A stretch of 34,934 nucleotides of DNA from Micrococcales bacterium (GCA_009784895.1 WQXJ01000025.1:1-34934), one strand, 5' to 3'; numbered from the stretch's first letter, positions 13,284-22,735 are shown. Numbers and translations: made by a program. The notes: generated from the sequence alone by a model not told the origin.

Positions 13284-14732
13284 ATGGCCACCATCTTGCC
13301 GAACCAGGCCCGTTCCGGTCGTTGGGTCGAGTTCATGCTGCTGGCCATGGCGCTAGGCGTGTCTTTCTTCGCCTACGCCCAGGTTGGCTTGGCCATGACC
13401 GGTCACGTACCAGCCGAGATGAATCTCTACTGCGGTGCCTTCACCGTCCTGGCCTTGGCTTTCCATTTACTGGTGAGATGGCGAGCGCCCTACGCCGATC
13501 CGGTCCTCCTACCGGTTGTGGTGACGCTGAACGGGATAGGCCTTGCCATGATTTATCGCCTAGACCTGACCTACCGGGCCAGTGAGGTCACACAGCACGC
13601 CGACTATGTCGGAATTTCGACCAAGCAAATGCTGTGGACGGTGATCGGGGTAGTAGCAGCAATGGCGGTGGTGGTCTTGCTGCGGGACCACCGAATCTTG
13701 CGCCGTGTCACCTTCACCTCAATGATCCTGGGCCTGATTGGCCTGCTGCTGCCACTGGTGCCGGGTATCGGGGCCACAATCAATGGCTCGCGAATCTGGA
13801 TTCATCTTGGACCGTTGTCGTTCCAGCCAGCCGAGTTGTCCAAGGTCTTGCTAGCCATCTTTTTTGCCGGCTACTTTGTGACCCACCGTGACGCCATGTC
13901 ATTGGCCGGGCCGCGCCTGCTTGGCCTTCAGCTACCACGGTTGCGTGATACCGGGCCTATCTTGTTGGCCTGGGCGGCCTCGCTGGCCGTCCTGGTCTAC
14001 CAAAAAGACCTGGGCACATCACTACTGTTCTTTGGCGTCTTCGTGGTGATGCTTTATGTCGCCACTGACCGGCCCAGCTGGATCATCTTGGGGCTGCTGC
14101 TTTCGGCCGGCGGCGTCTTTTTGGCGTATCAGTCGTTCAGCCATGTCAAGGCCCGTTTCGAGATTTGGCTTGACCCCTTCTCCCAGACGCTTTACGACCG
14201 CGATCCGGGCGGTTCTTATCAGATTGTCCAGGGCCTTTTTGGTCTGGGCAACGGCGGCCTATTCGGCACTGGTTGGGGCCGCGGCCGCCCGGCCATCACC
14301 CCACTAGCTTTTTCCGATTCGATCATTCCCTCGCTGGGTGAAGAACTGGGACTAACCGGGCTGTTGGCGATCCTGTTGCTGGGGTTGATCTTGGCCCAAC
14401 GGGGCTTGCGCACGGCCATTGGGGTCAGGGATGGCTTTGGCAAGCTTCTGGCCGCTGGACTGTCCTTCGCCATGGCCTTCCAGGTTTTCGTGGTGATTGG
14501 CGGGGTCACCCGGCTCATTCCTCTAACCGGCCTGACCGTACCGTTCCTGGCCTACGGCGGGTCCTCCTTGGTGGCTAACTGGATCATTGTCGGTCTGCTG
14601 CTACGGATTTCTGACGGCGCTCGCCGCCCGGCCCCACCAACCTCGGAAATCGACCTGGCTCCGGTGATTGAGGCTGAGCGGCAGCGGGCCGCCGCCAACG
14701 CCACTGCGCCCAAGGCGGTGAGCCGGGTATGA
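13284..14732 (+). CDS. rodA: RodA/FtsW-family SEDS peptidoglycan glycosyltransferase
   Basis: A 482-residue polytopic membrane protein of the SEDS family, which polymerises glycan strands from lipid II together with a partner class B PBP. About ten transmembrane segments are evident. Family signatures include GSRIWIHLGPLSFQPAELSKV, the QKDLGTSLLFFGVFVVMLY segment (Asp of the catalytic motif), SYQIVQGLFGLGNGGLFGTGWGRGRP, IIPSLGEELGLTG, and GLTVPFLAYGGSSLVANWIIVGLLLRIS at the C terminus. The cytosolic C-terminal tail is Ala-rich. The ATG directly follows the pstP stop, and the end overlaps pbpA by 4 bases (ATGA), so the two wall enzymes are co-translated. Confidence 0.96.
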   Translation: MATILPNQARSGRWVEFMLLAMALGVSFFAYAQVGLAMTGHVPAEMNLYCGAFTVLALAFHLLVRWRAPYADPVLLPVVVTLNGIGLAMIYRLDLTYRASEVTQHADYVGISTKQMLWTVIGVVAAMAVVVLLRDHRILRRVTFTSMILGLIGLLLPLVPGIGATINGSRIWIHLGPLSFQPAELSKVLLAIFFAGYFVTHRDAMSLAGPRLLGLQLPRLRDTGPILLAWAASLAVLVYQKDLGTSLLFFGVFVVMLYVATDRPSWIILGLLLSAGGVFLAYQSFSHVKARFEIWLDPFSQTLYDRDPGGSYQIVQGLFGLGNGGLFGTGWGRGRPAITPLAFSDSIIPSLGEELGLTGLLAILLLGLILAQRGLRTAIGVRDGFGKLLAAGLSFAMAFQVFVVIGGVTRLIPLTGLTVPFLAYGGSSLVANWIIVGLLLRISDGARRPAPPTSEIDLAPVIEAERQRAAANATAPKAVSRV

Positions 14733-16186
14733 ACACCCAAATCCGGCGGACCACTGCCCTGGTCATCGTGATGTTTTTGGCCCTGGCCGGGGCCCTGACC
14801 TATGTCCAATTTGCCAAAGCCGGCGAACTCAGGGCCGACCCGCGCAATTCGCGCACCTACTACGACTCCTTCGACCGCGACCGTGGACCGATTGTGGTGG
14901 CCGGTGGCGACATCATTGTTTCCTCCAAGCCGGTCGACGACGACTACTCATACCAACGCCTTTACGCTGACGGTCCGCTTTACGCGCCAGTTACCGGCTA
15001 TTTCACGGTGGTGGGCCCACCCAGCGGCATTGAGGCAACTGAAAACGACGTCCTAGTTGGCACATCCGATTCGCTTTTCTGGACCCGTGTCCAGGACCTG
15101 TTCACCGGCAAGCAACCGCGCGGTGGTGCGGTCGAATTGACCATCGAACCCAAGCTGCAACAGGCCGCCTGGGACGCCCTGGGTGATCAACGCGGCGCCG
15201 TGGTGGCCTTTGACGCCAAAACCGGCGAGATCCTGGCCATGGTCTCAAAACCAACTTTCGACCCCAACGACCTGGCAGTCCACAACCAACAGCAAGTCAA
15301 CCAGGTCTACCAAACCCTCGAAGCCGACCCTTCGCGCCCGCTGTACAACCGCGCCATCGGCGGCGATTTGTATGCCCCCGGCTCCACTTTCAAGCTGATT
15401 ACGGCCGCCGCCGCGCTGGAGTCCGGCCGCTACCAGCCGGATAGTCAACTTGACGCGCCCACCGCCCTTGACCTGCCCGGTACCTCCCACAAGCTGACCA
15501 ACTTTGGTGATTCGAGCTGTGCCTCCAGCGGCAAAATGACCCTGGCTGCGGCTATGACAGTGTCCTGCAACACGGCCTTTGGCAAACTGGGCATGGATCT
15601 GGGTGAAAACGCCATAGCCCGCCAGGCCCAGGCTTTTGGCTTTGGGCGCGCCTTGGAGCTGCCGCTGGCTGTGACCCCTTCGGTTTTCCCTGCCGAGATG
15701 GACAAAGCTCAGTTAGCCATGGCTGCCATTGGCCAATACAACGACAAGGCCACACCTTTGCAGATGGCCATGGTGGTCGCGGCTATCGCCAACGGCGGAT
15801 CACTGATGACACCGCATCTAGTGCGTTCGACCCGAGACGCCGACTTGCAGGTCATTTCGACCACACCGACCTCGAAGCTGTCCCAGCCGATCAGCCGAGC
15901 CACGGCCAATCAACTCAAAGACATGATGATTTCGGTGGTTGATGATGGAACGGCTACACGCGCCCAAATCGACCAGGTCACGGTCGGCGCTAAAACCGGC
16001 ACGGCCCAGAAAGATGGAGGCCAGGCGCCCGATGTCTGGACAGTTGGCTTTGGCGAGGCCGCCGGTCGCCTACTGGTCGTGGCGGTGGTAGTCGAAGATG
16101 GCGGCACCGTAGGCCAAAGTGCCTCCGGTGGCACGGTGGCAGCCCCGATCATGCGGCAAGTGATTGAGGCGGGGTTGGTGCCATGA
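14729..16186 (+). CDS. pbpA: PbpA: class B penicillin-binding protein (D,D-transpeptidase)
   Basis: A 485-residue class B PBP that forms 4-3 peptide cross-links in peptidoglycan, partner of RodA. It has one N-terminal membrane anchor (ALVIVMFLALAGALTYVQF), a short PBP dimer/pedestal region, and the transpeptidase domain from about 130. Active-site motifs are GSTFK (Ser219), SCN (279-281) and KTG (422-424). No PASTA domains are present. Its size matches mycobacterial PbpA. It overlaps rodA upstream and pknA downstream by 4 bases each. Confidence 0.96.
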   Translation: MNTQIRRTTALVIVMFLALAGALTYVQFAKAGELRADPRNSRTYYDSFDRDRGPIVVAGGDIIVSSKPVDDDYSYQRLYADGPLYAPVTGYFTVVGPPSGIEATENDVLVGTSDSLFWTRVQDLFTGKQPRGGAVELTIEPKLQQAAWDALGDQRGAVVAFDAKTGEILAMVSKPTFDPNDLAVHNQQQVNQVYQTLEADPSRPLYNRAIGGDLYAPGSTFKLITAAAALESGRYQPDSQLDAPTALDLPGTSHKLTNFGDSSCASSGKMTLAAAMTVSCNTAFGKLGMDLGENAIARQAQAFGFGRALELPLAVTPSVFPAEMDKAQLAMAAIGQYNDKATPLQMAMVVAAIANGGSLMTPHLVRSTRDADLQVISTTPTSKLSQPISRATANQLKDMMISVVDDGTATRAQIDQVTVGAKTGTAQKDGGQAPDVWTVGFGEAAGRLLVVAVVVEDGGTVGQSASGGTVAAPIMRQVIEAGLVP

Positions 16187-17550
16187 GGCCAGAAATTGGT
16201 GCGCAGCTGGCCAAAGGCCGCTATGAGCTGGTCGCCCTGATCGCTGTGGGCGGTATGGGTGAGGTCTGGCGGGCTCTTGACACCGCCAATGACCGGACCG
16301 TGGCCATCAAGGTGCTGCGGAGCGAATACACCGGAGATGAGACTTCGCTCAAGCGTTTGCGGATCGAGGCCAATAACGCTTCGATGCTGCTGCATCCCAA
16401 CATTGCCACTGTCTTCGATTACGGCGAAGAAGAGGGCACCGGTTACTTGGTGATGGAGTACGTCGACGGCCAGTCGCTGGCAGACGTCTTGTCAACCCAC
16501 ACCACGGTTGCGCCAATGCGTTTGCTACCGATTCTGATCCAGGCGGCCCTAGGTTTGCAGGCAGCCCATTCAGCCGGCGTGGTCCATCGTGACATCAAAC
16601 CCGGCAACATCCTGTTGGGACCAGCTGACCAGGTCAAACTAACTGATTTCGGCATTTCGATCACCCCTGGCCAAGCCCCGCTGACCGATACCGGCAAAGT
16701 CATGGGCACGGCCCAGTACCTCGCGCCCGAGCAGGCCCTAGGCGGCGTGGCCACCCCGGCCGGTGACCTTTACGCCTTAGGCATCATCGCCTACGAGTGC
16801 TTGGTTGGCGAGCGCCCCTTCACCGGGGCCAATCAGGTCGCCATTGCCTTGGCCCAGGTGCGCGAGGCGCCACCGCCCCTGCCAGGTTCAGTCGAACAGT
16901 CACTTTCCGATCTGATTATGGTGCTACTGGAAAAGGACCCGGCTGACAGGCCGGCCGATGGCGCTGACCTGGCCGAAAGGCTAGGTCAAGTACTGGAAAC
17001 TCACCGCCAACTGGCTTCGAAGTTGTTGGCGGCCCGCCGCCGCCCGGCCAAACCGGGCACCAGCGAATTGGAACTGAGTCGAGAAGAGCTCTTCCCACAG
17101 AGCGAACCGGTAGTGGCCATGCCGCCGTCAGAACCATCTCCCAGACTGACTCCCCCAAGCCACGAGTTGGCCGCACCGGCGCTAGAAAACAACCCCCAGG
17201 CCCTCCTGGTGGGCCAGACCAGACCGAGTGCCGCTGGAACCAAAGCGGCCACGGCCAAGACGGCCGCTCCAGCGGCTAAACCTAGGCGACCGGTCCGGCC
17301 GGTGGCGCCGGTCAAAGCTGATGGCAGGCCCAGACCTTCTGGTCTGGGGCCGGCCCGCCAAAGGTTGGTCCTGGCCCTCATCGCGCTGGCCCTGATCGCC
17401 ATTATCATTGTGGGACTGGTCACCGCCTATGGTGCACCCAGCGCTGAGTCGGCCCCGCCGACCCACATCACCGGCCAGGCAGACAATTTCAAACGTGGGA
17501 TCATCATGCTGGAACACACGGCGCCTAATGGCGTCTGGGATGAAAGGTAA
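16183..17550 (+). CDS. pknA: PknA-like membrane Ser/Thr protein kinase
   Basis: A 455-residue Hanks-type kinase. The N-terminal catalytic domain (about 9-270) has the glycine loop VGGMGEV, ATP-anchoring Lys43 (VAIKVL), HRDIKPGNILL with catalytic Asp137, DFG at 155-157 and the APE-like APEQA. A Pro/Ala-rich linker (about 290-385) leads to one transmembrane helix (LVLALIALALIAIIIVGLVTAY). Only about 35 extracellular residues follow, with no PASTA or other sensor domain, as in PknA. It is translationally coupled to pbpA (ATGA) and overlaps the pknB start. Confidence 0.94.
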   Translation: MRPEIGAQLAKGRYELVALIAVGGMGEVWRALDTANDRTVAIKVLRSEYTGDETSLKRLRIEANNASMLLHPNIATVFDYGEEEGTGYLVMEYVDGQSLADVLSTHTTVAPMRLLPILIQAALGLQAAHSAGVVHRDIKPGNILLGPADQVKLTDFGISITPGQAPLTDTGKVMGTAQYLAPEQALGGVATPAGDLYALGIIAYECLVGERPFTGANQVAIALAQVREAPPPLPGSVEQSLSDLIMVLLEKDPADRPADGADLAERLGQVLETHRQLASKLLAARRRPAKPGTSELELSREELFPQSEPVVAMPPSEPSPRLTPPSHELAAPALENNPQALLVGQTRPSAAGTKAATAKTAAPAAKPRRPVRPVAPVKADGRPRPSGLGPARQRLVLALIALALIAIIIVGLVTAYGAPSAESAPPTHITGQADNFKRGIIMLEHTAPNGVWDER

Positions 17551-19525
17551 GCAGTTGGCGGAGTTCACACCGCGCATTTTGGCCGGACGCTATGAAGTTG
17601 GAGAGCTGATTGGCCGCGGCGGCATGGCTGAGGTCCACGTCGGCAAGGACACGCGCCTGGGACGGACGGTGGCGATAAAGCTGCTTCGCTCCGACCTGGC
17701 CAAGGACCCAGCCTTCCAGACCCGGTTCCGCCGGGAAGCCCAGGCGGCGGCATCGTTGAACCATCCCGCCATCGTGTCGGTCTATGACACCGGCGAGGAT
17801 GTCACCGTCGACCCGGCGGGCCAAACCCATCACCTGCCGTTCATCATCATGGAGTACGTTGAGGGCCACACTTTGCGTGAGTTGATGCGCGATGGCGCGG
17901 CGCTGCCCATCGACGAAGCCACCGACATCACCGTTGGGGTGTTATCCGCCCTGCAATACGCCCACCACGCGGGCATTGTGCACCGGGACATCAAGCCGGC
18001 CAACATCATGTTGACCGTAACCGGCCAGGTCAAGGTCATGGACTTTGGCATTGCCCGGGCCCTGGCCGAAACTTCGGAGACTATCACCCAAACCCAGGCC
18101 GTTATCGGCACGGCCCAGTACCTCAGCCCGGAACAGGCCCGCGGCGAAAACGTCGACGCCCGTTCTGATCTGTATTCGACCGGTTGTGTGCTTTTTGAAC
18201 TGCTGACCGGCGCACCGCCATTCGTTGGCGACTCGGCCGTGTCCGTGGCCTACCAGCATGTCCGCGAAGCCGCCGTACCGCCCTCAACCAAGGCACCAGA
18301 TGTGCCGGCCGTGTTGGACCAGATTGTGCTCAAGGCCCTGGCCAAGGACCGCAACTTCCGCTATTCGACGGCCTCAGAATTCCTAGCTGATCTGGAGGCA
18401 GCCAAACAGGGTCGAGGCGTCTCGGCTCCGCCGGTTGGTCCGGCCACCGCCGCCACTCAGTTGCTGGCCCCGACCGCCGCGACCGCGGCCGCCGCGCCCA
18501 TGTCACCGACACCGGCGGGCGGGTTGACGGGCGTACTGCCAAGCGATGAGGAGCTTGAAGAAGAGGCCGAAAGGGCCAGGACCAAAAAGAAGCGCATCAT
18601 CATCATTTCGGTCATCGCCGGGGTCGCCTTGATTGTGCTGGGCATCCTGCTATTCATGATTCTGCGCGGCGGCGGGGACGAGCCCCCAGCCGATGCCGTC
18701 ATGGTCGAGGTTCCGGCCGTACCCGAATCTCGCAGCGAAGATGACGCCAAAGCGGTCCTGGAAGAAGCCAAGTTCAAGACCGAACGCAAAGAAGAAGTCT
18801 CTGAGGACATCGAAGAAGGCAAAGTCACTCGATTTGACCCCGAATCCGGCCAGAAGGCTGAAGAGGGTTCAACAGTGGTCTACTTCGTCTCGTTGGGATC
18901 CTCGGCCCTGGAGGTGCCAGATGTGGCTAGCCGCAGCCAAGACGAGGCCCGCCAAATGCTCGAGGCCGCCGGGCTGGAGGTGGCCAGCAAGGTCGAAACT
19001 GCTGACAGCCCCACTGTGCCAAAGGACAATGTCGTCAAAACTGACCCGGCAGCTGGCCAGACGGTCAAACGCGGTGCCACTATCACCCTGTACGTCTCAA
19101 CCGGCAACAACGTGGTACCTGATTGCGCCGGCCAGACCCAGTCGGAATGCACCAACGCCCTGCAGGCAGCTGGTTTCACCGTCGGTGATATTTCCGACCA
19201 AACCTCAGAGGCCGCGCCAGGCACGGTTATCGCCACCAGCCCGGCAGCTGGATCGACCGCCGCCCAAGGCTCTCCGGTTTCGATTGTGATTGCCCGGGCG
19301 CCGGATATGGCGACCGTGCCGGCGGTGGCCGGTTTGACCGTGGGCCAGGCCAAGACCCTGTTGGTGCAGGCCGGGCTGGTACCTAACGTGGTTGGAGATA
19401 CGGGCGATGACGCCAAAGTGGTGGCCGTTGACCCGGCACCCGACACAAAGGTTGAAAAGGGCTCAACTGTTACCATCCGCGGCGAGCGGCCACCGCCCCC
19501 GCCTTCTCCAACTGCCAGCCCCTGA
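17540..19525 (+). CDS. pknB: PknB-like Ser/Thr protein kinase with four PASTA domains
   Basis: A 661-residue membrane kinase sensing cell-wall fragments or lipid II through extracellular PASTA repeats. The kinase domain (about 12-280) has GRGGMAEV, Lys47 (AIKLL), HRDIKPANIML with Asp150, DFG and the SPEQARG activation segment. An acidic/basic linker (LEEEAERARTKKKR) precedes the transmembrane helix (about 350-372). Four PASTA domains occupy about 388-654; the third contains two Cys (DCAGQTQSECTN). A Pro-rich tail ends the protein. The ATG at 17540 overlaps the pknA stop and gives a start just before the conserved GRYEVGELIGRGG; a longer open frame upstream is the pknA gene in another frame. 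Confidence 0.96.
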   Translation: MKGKQLAEFTPRILAGRYEVGELIGRGGMAEVHVGKDTRLGRTVAIKLLRSDLAKDPAFQTRFRREAQAAASLNHPAIVSVYDTGEDVTVDPAGQTHHLPFIIMEYVEGHTLRELMRDGAALPIDEATDITVGVLSALQYAHHAGIVHRDIKPANIMLTVTGQVKVMDFGIARALAETSETITQTQAVIGTAQYLSPEQARGENVDARSDLYSTGCVLFELLTGAPPFVGDSAVSVAYQHVREAAVPPSTKAPDVPAVLDQIVLKALAKDRNFRYSTASEFLADLEAAKQGRGVSAPPVGPATAATQLLAPTAATAAAAPMSPTPAGGLTGVLPSDEELEEEAERARTKKKRIIIISVIAGVALIVLGILLFMILRGGGDEPPADAVMVEVPAVPESRSEDDAKAVLEEAKFKTERKEEVSEDIEEGKVTRFDPESGQKAEEGSTVVYFVSLGSSALEVPDVASRSQDEARQMLEAAGLEVASKVETADSPTVPKDNVVKTDPAAGQTVKRGATITLYVSTGNNVVPDCAGQTQSECTNALQAAGFTVGDISDQTSEAAPGTVIATSPAAGSTAAQGSPVSIVIARAPDMATVPAVAGLTVGQAKTLLVQAGLVPNVVGDTGDDAKVVAVDPAPDTKVEKGSTVTIRGERPPPPPSPTASP

Positions 19526-19552
19526 GTTTGAGGCAGGCCGAGGGGTTGGTGA

Positions 19553-20476
19553 ATGATGCGCGTCGATGGCCAGGACCGTGGGCCAAGTGGTGCTCCCCGC
19601 CCGGCGGACCCGTCAAGGCCTGCCTTGGCCCCGGACCAGCCTGCCAGCGAATCTTCACTTGACCTTCGCGGCGAAACACCGCCAGGAGGAGAGGACCGCC
19701 CGGCCAAGCGTCGCTGGGCGCTGGCCATCATCTTGGCGGCGCTACTGGCTGCTGCCGGCATCATCTGGACCCTGACCCTGCCGGCGGTGGTGCCGGAACT
19801 GTCAACCCATGTCTGGCCCAAGGTCACCCTGCCGCCCAAGCCCAGCCCAACGGCATCGGCCAAACCGCCCCAACCCACGGGCATAACCGAGGTGGCCCAC
19901 CTGCCCGGCCAGATCGACATATATGCCGGGCCCGGCGGGGCGGTTGACCGAAACATTGAGGGCACCTGGTGGGGTTATCCGGGCATTGTGCCGGTAATCG
20001 ACCGGCAGGGTGACTTTCTGCACATCAGGCTGCCGATGCGGCCTAACGAGACAACCGGCTGGGTGCGTGAGGATGAGGTCGAGCTTTCGACCACGCCGTA
20101 CCGCATTGAGGTGTCGGTGGGCGAGTGGCGGCTGCGCCTTTTCGAAGCCAATCAGCTGGTGCTGGAAGTGCCGGTAGCGGTGGGCGGGCCGGCCACGCCA
20201 ACTCCTCTGGGCCATTTCTATTTGACCATGCTGGCCCCGGGCCCAAACGCCAGCTACGGCCCGCAGGTGTTGGCGCTTTCAGCCCATTCGGAGACCATCA
20301 ATGACTGGCAAGGCTCAGGCGACGCCATTACCGCCATCCACGGACCGGTTGGGGCCGAGGCCCAGATCGGCACCACCGGCGGTGCCTTTACCAACGGCTG
20401 CATCCGCCTGCATATGGCGGACTTAGAACAGCTCTATGTGGTGCTGCCCGGCAGTCCGGTCGACATAATCCTTTAA
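19553..20476 (+). CDS. L,D-transpeptidase (YkuD domain), membrane-anchored
   Basis: A 307-residue wall enzyme expected to make 3-3 cross-links or attach proteins to peptidoglycan. It has a cytosolic Pro-rich N terminus (1-60), one transmembrane helix (about 61-82, WALAIILAALLAAAGIIWTL), a short linker, an SH3-like stretch with WWGYPGIVPVIDRQGDFLHIRL, and the YkuD domain (about 182-307). The active-site signature is present: HGPVG, then GGAFTNGCIRL with nucleophile Cys283. Tandem ATGs at 19553 and 19556 are both possible. It lies only 27 bp after pknB on the same strand, so it is probably the last gene of the operon. Its end overlaps the converging small membrane protein gene by 4 bases. Confidence 0.92.
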   Translation: MMRVDGQDRGPSGAPRPADPSRPALAPDQPASESSLDLRGETPPGGEDRPAKRRWALAIILAALLAAAGIIWTLTLPAVVPELSTHVWPKVTLPPKPSPTASAKPPQPTGITEVAHLPGQIDIYAGPGGAVDRNIEGTWWGYPGIVPVIDRQGDFLHIRLPMRPNETTGWVREDEVELSTTPYRIEVSVGEWRLRLFEANQLVLEVPVAVGGPATPTPLGHFYLTMLAPGPNASYGPQVLALSAHSETINDWQGSGDAITAIHGPVGAEAQIGTTGGAFTNGCIRLHMADLEQLYVVLPGSPVDIIL

Positions 20477-20769
20477 GGGTTCGGCTCGTCGCCTGGCGCC
20501 GGATCTGTCACCGTTGGCTCTTCGTCACCGGCCGCCGGATCTGTGGCCGATGGCGATTCGTCACCTTGGGCTGGCGCTGTCACCGTTGGCGTGGGGCCGG
20601 GGCTTTCCGGTCCGCCCTCGATGGTCGACTGATTGAAAGGCAGCTTGGGTGAGATCCAGGGGAAAAAGAACTGGAAACACAACGCCACAACGGCGCCAAT
20701 TAGGGCCAGGGCAAAGAAAAGCTTGACCCACCAAGGCCCTGGGGCCTGGCGCCACAACCATCCGTACAT
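20473..20769 (-). CDS. Small single-pass membrane protein with acidic repeat tail
   Basis: A 98-residue protein of a small conserved actinobacterial type often seen beside sortase and pknB genes (my recollection of the pattern 'MYGWLWR..PGPWWVK'). Residues 1-15 are basic/aromatic. One transmembrane helix (about 16-38, VKLFFALALIGAVVALCFQFFFPW) is followed by SPKLPFNQ. The remainder is a Pro/Asp/Glu/Thr tail with three approximate repeats of 'TxTxPAxGDExP'. It starts 2 bases after the sortase stop, so it belongs to the DUF881-sortase operon. No function is known to me. Confidence 0.75.
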   Translation of the reverse strand: MYGWLWRQAPGPWWVKLFFALALIGAVVALCFQFFFPWISPKLPFNQSTIEGGPESPGPTPTVTAPAQGDESPSATDPAAGDEEPTVTDPAPGDEPNP

Positions 20770-20771
20770 CG

Positions 20772-21902
20772 CTATTCACCAACCCCCAAGGCCTCGAGCT
20801 TGCCTTCGTCTTTGTCGGTCCAATAGGCCATCTCAAACCAGACCACAAAACGCTGCCGGGCCGAGAACGGCGGGTGACAAGTGGTAAAGGTCATGATGCG
20901 CTTGGTCGGCACCGCGCCAGCTTCATTCGGCACCGGCCAAACCACCCGGTATTCGTTGGGGTAAACCACTTCGGTGCCATACATTTTGTAGACCAAGTAA
21001 CAATTGGGGGTCTCCAAGATGGCCAGGTCGTCTACCTGGAGTTCTTCAACCCGGTTGTAGGGGGCGCCGTAGGTGGTGCGGTGGGCCGAGGTGGCAAAAT
21101 TGCCAATCTCGCCGGGTTTTTGGGTGTCTGGGTAATGACCAATCACACCCCGGTTGAGGATTTCGACACGATCAATGCCTTCTACCACCGGGATGTCGTA
21201 GTCTGCGCCCCACCTTGGCACCAGCATCTGCCCCCAAACCTCGCCGAAAGCCGGGACCGGGCCAACGCATTTTTCGGCCGGGGCACCGGTGTGCTCAGGG
21301 GCAAAGCCGCCCTCAGGTGTGACCCATCTTGGGTCGGACCTGATCTCTTTGACCTCGGCCCTGACCTGCCTATTGGCTTCAACAGTGGTCCAAACCAGCT
21401 CCCACACCACATACAAACCCAGCAGGCAGCCTGCGGTGATCAGCAACTCGCCCAAAATGCCAGTGAAAATGGCGAAAGGACGGCGTTTGCGCCGCTTTTT
21501 TTCTTCTTCGGCTCTGTGGCTGGGCGGGGGCACCGGTGCGACCGTGCGCCACGCCACCGGGCCAATGCCGTTGTCTTCTTCTTGGTCTTGGTCGACTGGG
21601 GCAGCGGAAACAAGGTTCTGATCCGGTGCTGGCGCCGGCTGGCTAGGTGGCGGCGGAGGCGGGGGAGGTTGACCGGTTGCGGCCAGCGGCGCCGTGGCCT
21701 GTTGGGGCACCTGCGGGGGATCTGCCGGCCTTTGGGCCGCAGTCCTACCAAGGACGGACTTCCGGCTAATGGCGGCTGAGCCGAGGGCGGCCGCAGCGCT
21801 GGCCTCATCGACATGAGGCCCAGGGCCAGGTAGGTCCTCGCCCTGCCGGCGGCGACGCAGCATCCGCTCAACGTCGTCGTGACTATCAGGGCCCTGGGTC
21901 AT
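20772..21902 (-). CDS. srtE: Class E sortase
   Basis: A 376-residue membrane transpeptidase that attaches surface proteins to the wall; class E enzymes of actinobacteria recognise LAxTG-type signals. A long cytosolic N terminus (1-140) contains a run of eight prolines. The transmembrane helix is at about 142-168. The catalytic domain has His274 (SAHRTTYGAPY), Cys342 (TFTTCHPPFSARQR) and a following Arg, the sortase triad. It overlaps the DUF881 gene by ATGA, showing translational coupling, and is followed by the small membrane protein gene. Substrates are not visible in the window. Confidence 0.94.
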   Translation of the reverse strand: MTQGPDSHDDVERMLRRRRQGEDLPGPGPHVDEASAAAALGSAAISRKSVLGRTAAQRPADPPQVPQQATAPLAATGQPPPPPPPPSQPAPAPDQNLVSAAPVDQDQEEDNGIGPVAWRTVAPVPPPSHRAEEEKKRRKRRPFAIFTGILGELLITAGCLLGLYVVWELVWTTVEANRQVRAEVKEIRSDPRWVTPEGGFAPEHTGAPAEKCVGPVPAFGEVWGQMLVPRWGADYDIPVVEGIDRVEILNRGVIGHYPDTQKPGEIGNFATSAHRTTYGAPYNRVEELQVDDLAILETPNCYLVYKMYGTEVVYPNEYRVVWPVPNEAGAVPTKRIMTFTTCHPPFSARQRFVVWFEMAYWTDKDEGKLEALGVGE

Positions 21903-22627
21903 AACCTTTCCTTACCTGACGTCGGTTTGGCGTAGCGAAGGGACAAATTGGTGCTGGCCGCAGCAGCCAACTCTAGCCGATTTGCTTTTTCGACCGACCA
22001 ACCCAAACCTAGTGCGCCAGCGGACTCAACAAAAGCTTGGACCTGGTAAGAGTCGTCTAAGGCCTGCTCCATTGCCTCTACTGGCCCAATCGCGGCCAGT
22101 CGATAGGGCGGTGCGTAGACCCGCCCGCCGACCAAGATGACGTTGCCAACGCAGCGCACTACAGTGGTCGCGGTCAGGCGGTGATCCTGCACCGAAATGG
22201 CCTCGGCGCCACCGGCCCAAAGGGCGGCCAAAACGGCGTCAATGTCCTGTTGGTGGACAATTAGCAGCTCTGGACTGAACCCGGAAATGGCCTGACGGGA
22301 CGAATCGGCCAAAGTCACCTCAAGACCTGGGCCGGTGACCGCAACCGAGCCGGAAGCGATCTGGACCTCCGGTGGCCTAGGCAGCGACGCATCGGCGCCA
22401 CCGGCATCAAGCAGACTGGCGATCTCGGCCTCAAGGGCGGCGTGGCGCTGGTCGAGCTGGGCGACCTCTTGGTCGCGGGCGCTGACCATGCCGCGCAGCC
22501 CCGGTCCGTCCCCCAGCTTGTCACCAGACAGGCGCGCATTGACGGTAAACAGAAGTCCGGCCAGCAGCGCCACCAGAGCCACCGAGACGGCCGCACCAGG
22601 CCCACGGGCCCCGAACCACCTGCTCAC
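21899..22627 (-). CDS. DUF881 family membrane protein
   Basis: A 242-residue DUF881 protein, the counterpart of mycobacterial Rv0012 by position. One N-terminal transmembrane helix (AAVSVALVALLAGLLFTVNA) is followed by a coiled-coil-like segment (MVSARDQEVAQLDQRHAALEAEIASLL). The conserved extracellular domain follows, with GPGLEVTLADS, HQQDIDAVLAALWAGGAEAISVQDHRL, CVGNVILVGGRVYAPPYRLAAIG and a C-terminal helix. I prefer the GTG at 22627, which has AGGAGG 4 bases upstream; an upstream GTG at 22672 lacks any ribosome-binding site. Its biochemical role is not established, and its placement points to cell-envelope or division function. Confidence 0.88.
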   Translation of the reverse strand: MSRWFGARGPGAAVSVALVALLAGLLFTVNARLSGDKLGDGPGLRGMVSARDQEVAQLDQRHAALEAEIASLLDAGGADASLPRPPEVQIASGSVAVTGPGLEVTLADSSRQAISGFSPELLIVHQQDIDAVLAALWAGGAEAISVQDHRLTATTVVRCVGNVILVGGRVYAPPYRLAAIGPVEAMEQALDDSYQVQAFVESAGALGLGWSVEKANRLELAAAASTNLSLRYAKPTSGKERL

Positions 22628-22735
22628 ACGGCCTCCTAAGTAGCTGCCAAGCGGCAGCTGGCCTGATTCCACTACGCTGTATCACCATAACGGTTCGTCG
22701 CCTAGAGCCATTCGCCTGGCCAGGTGCGTCCGTGG

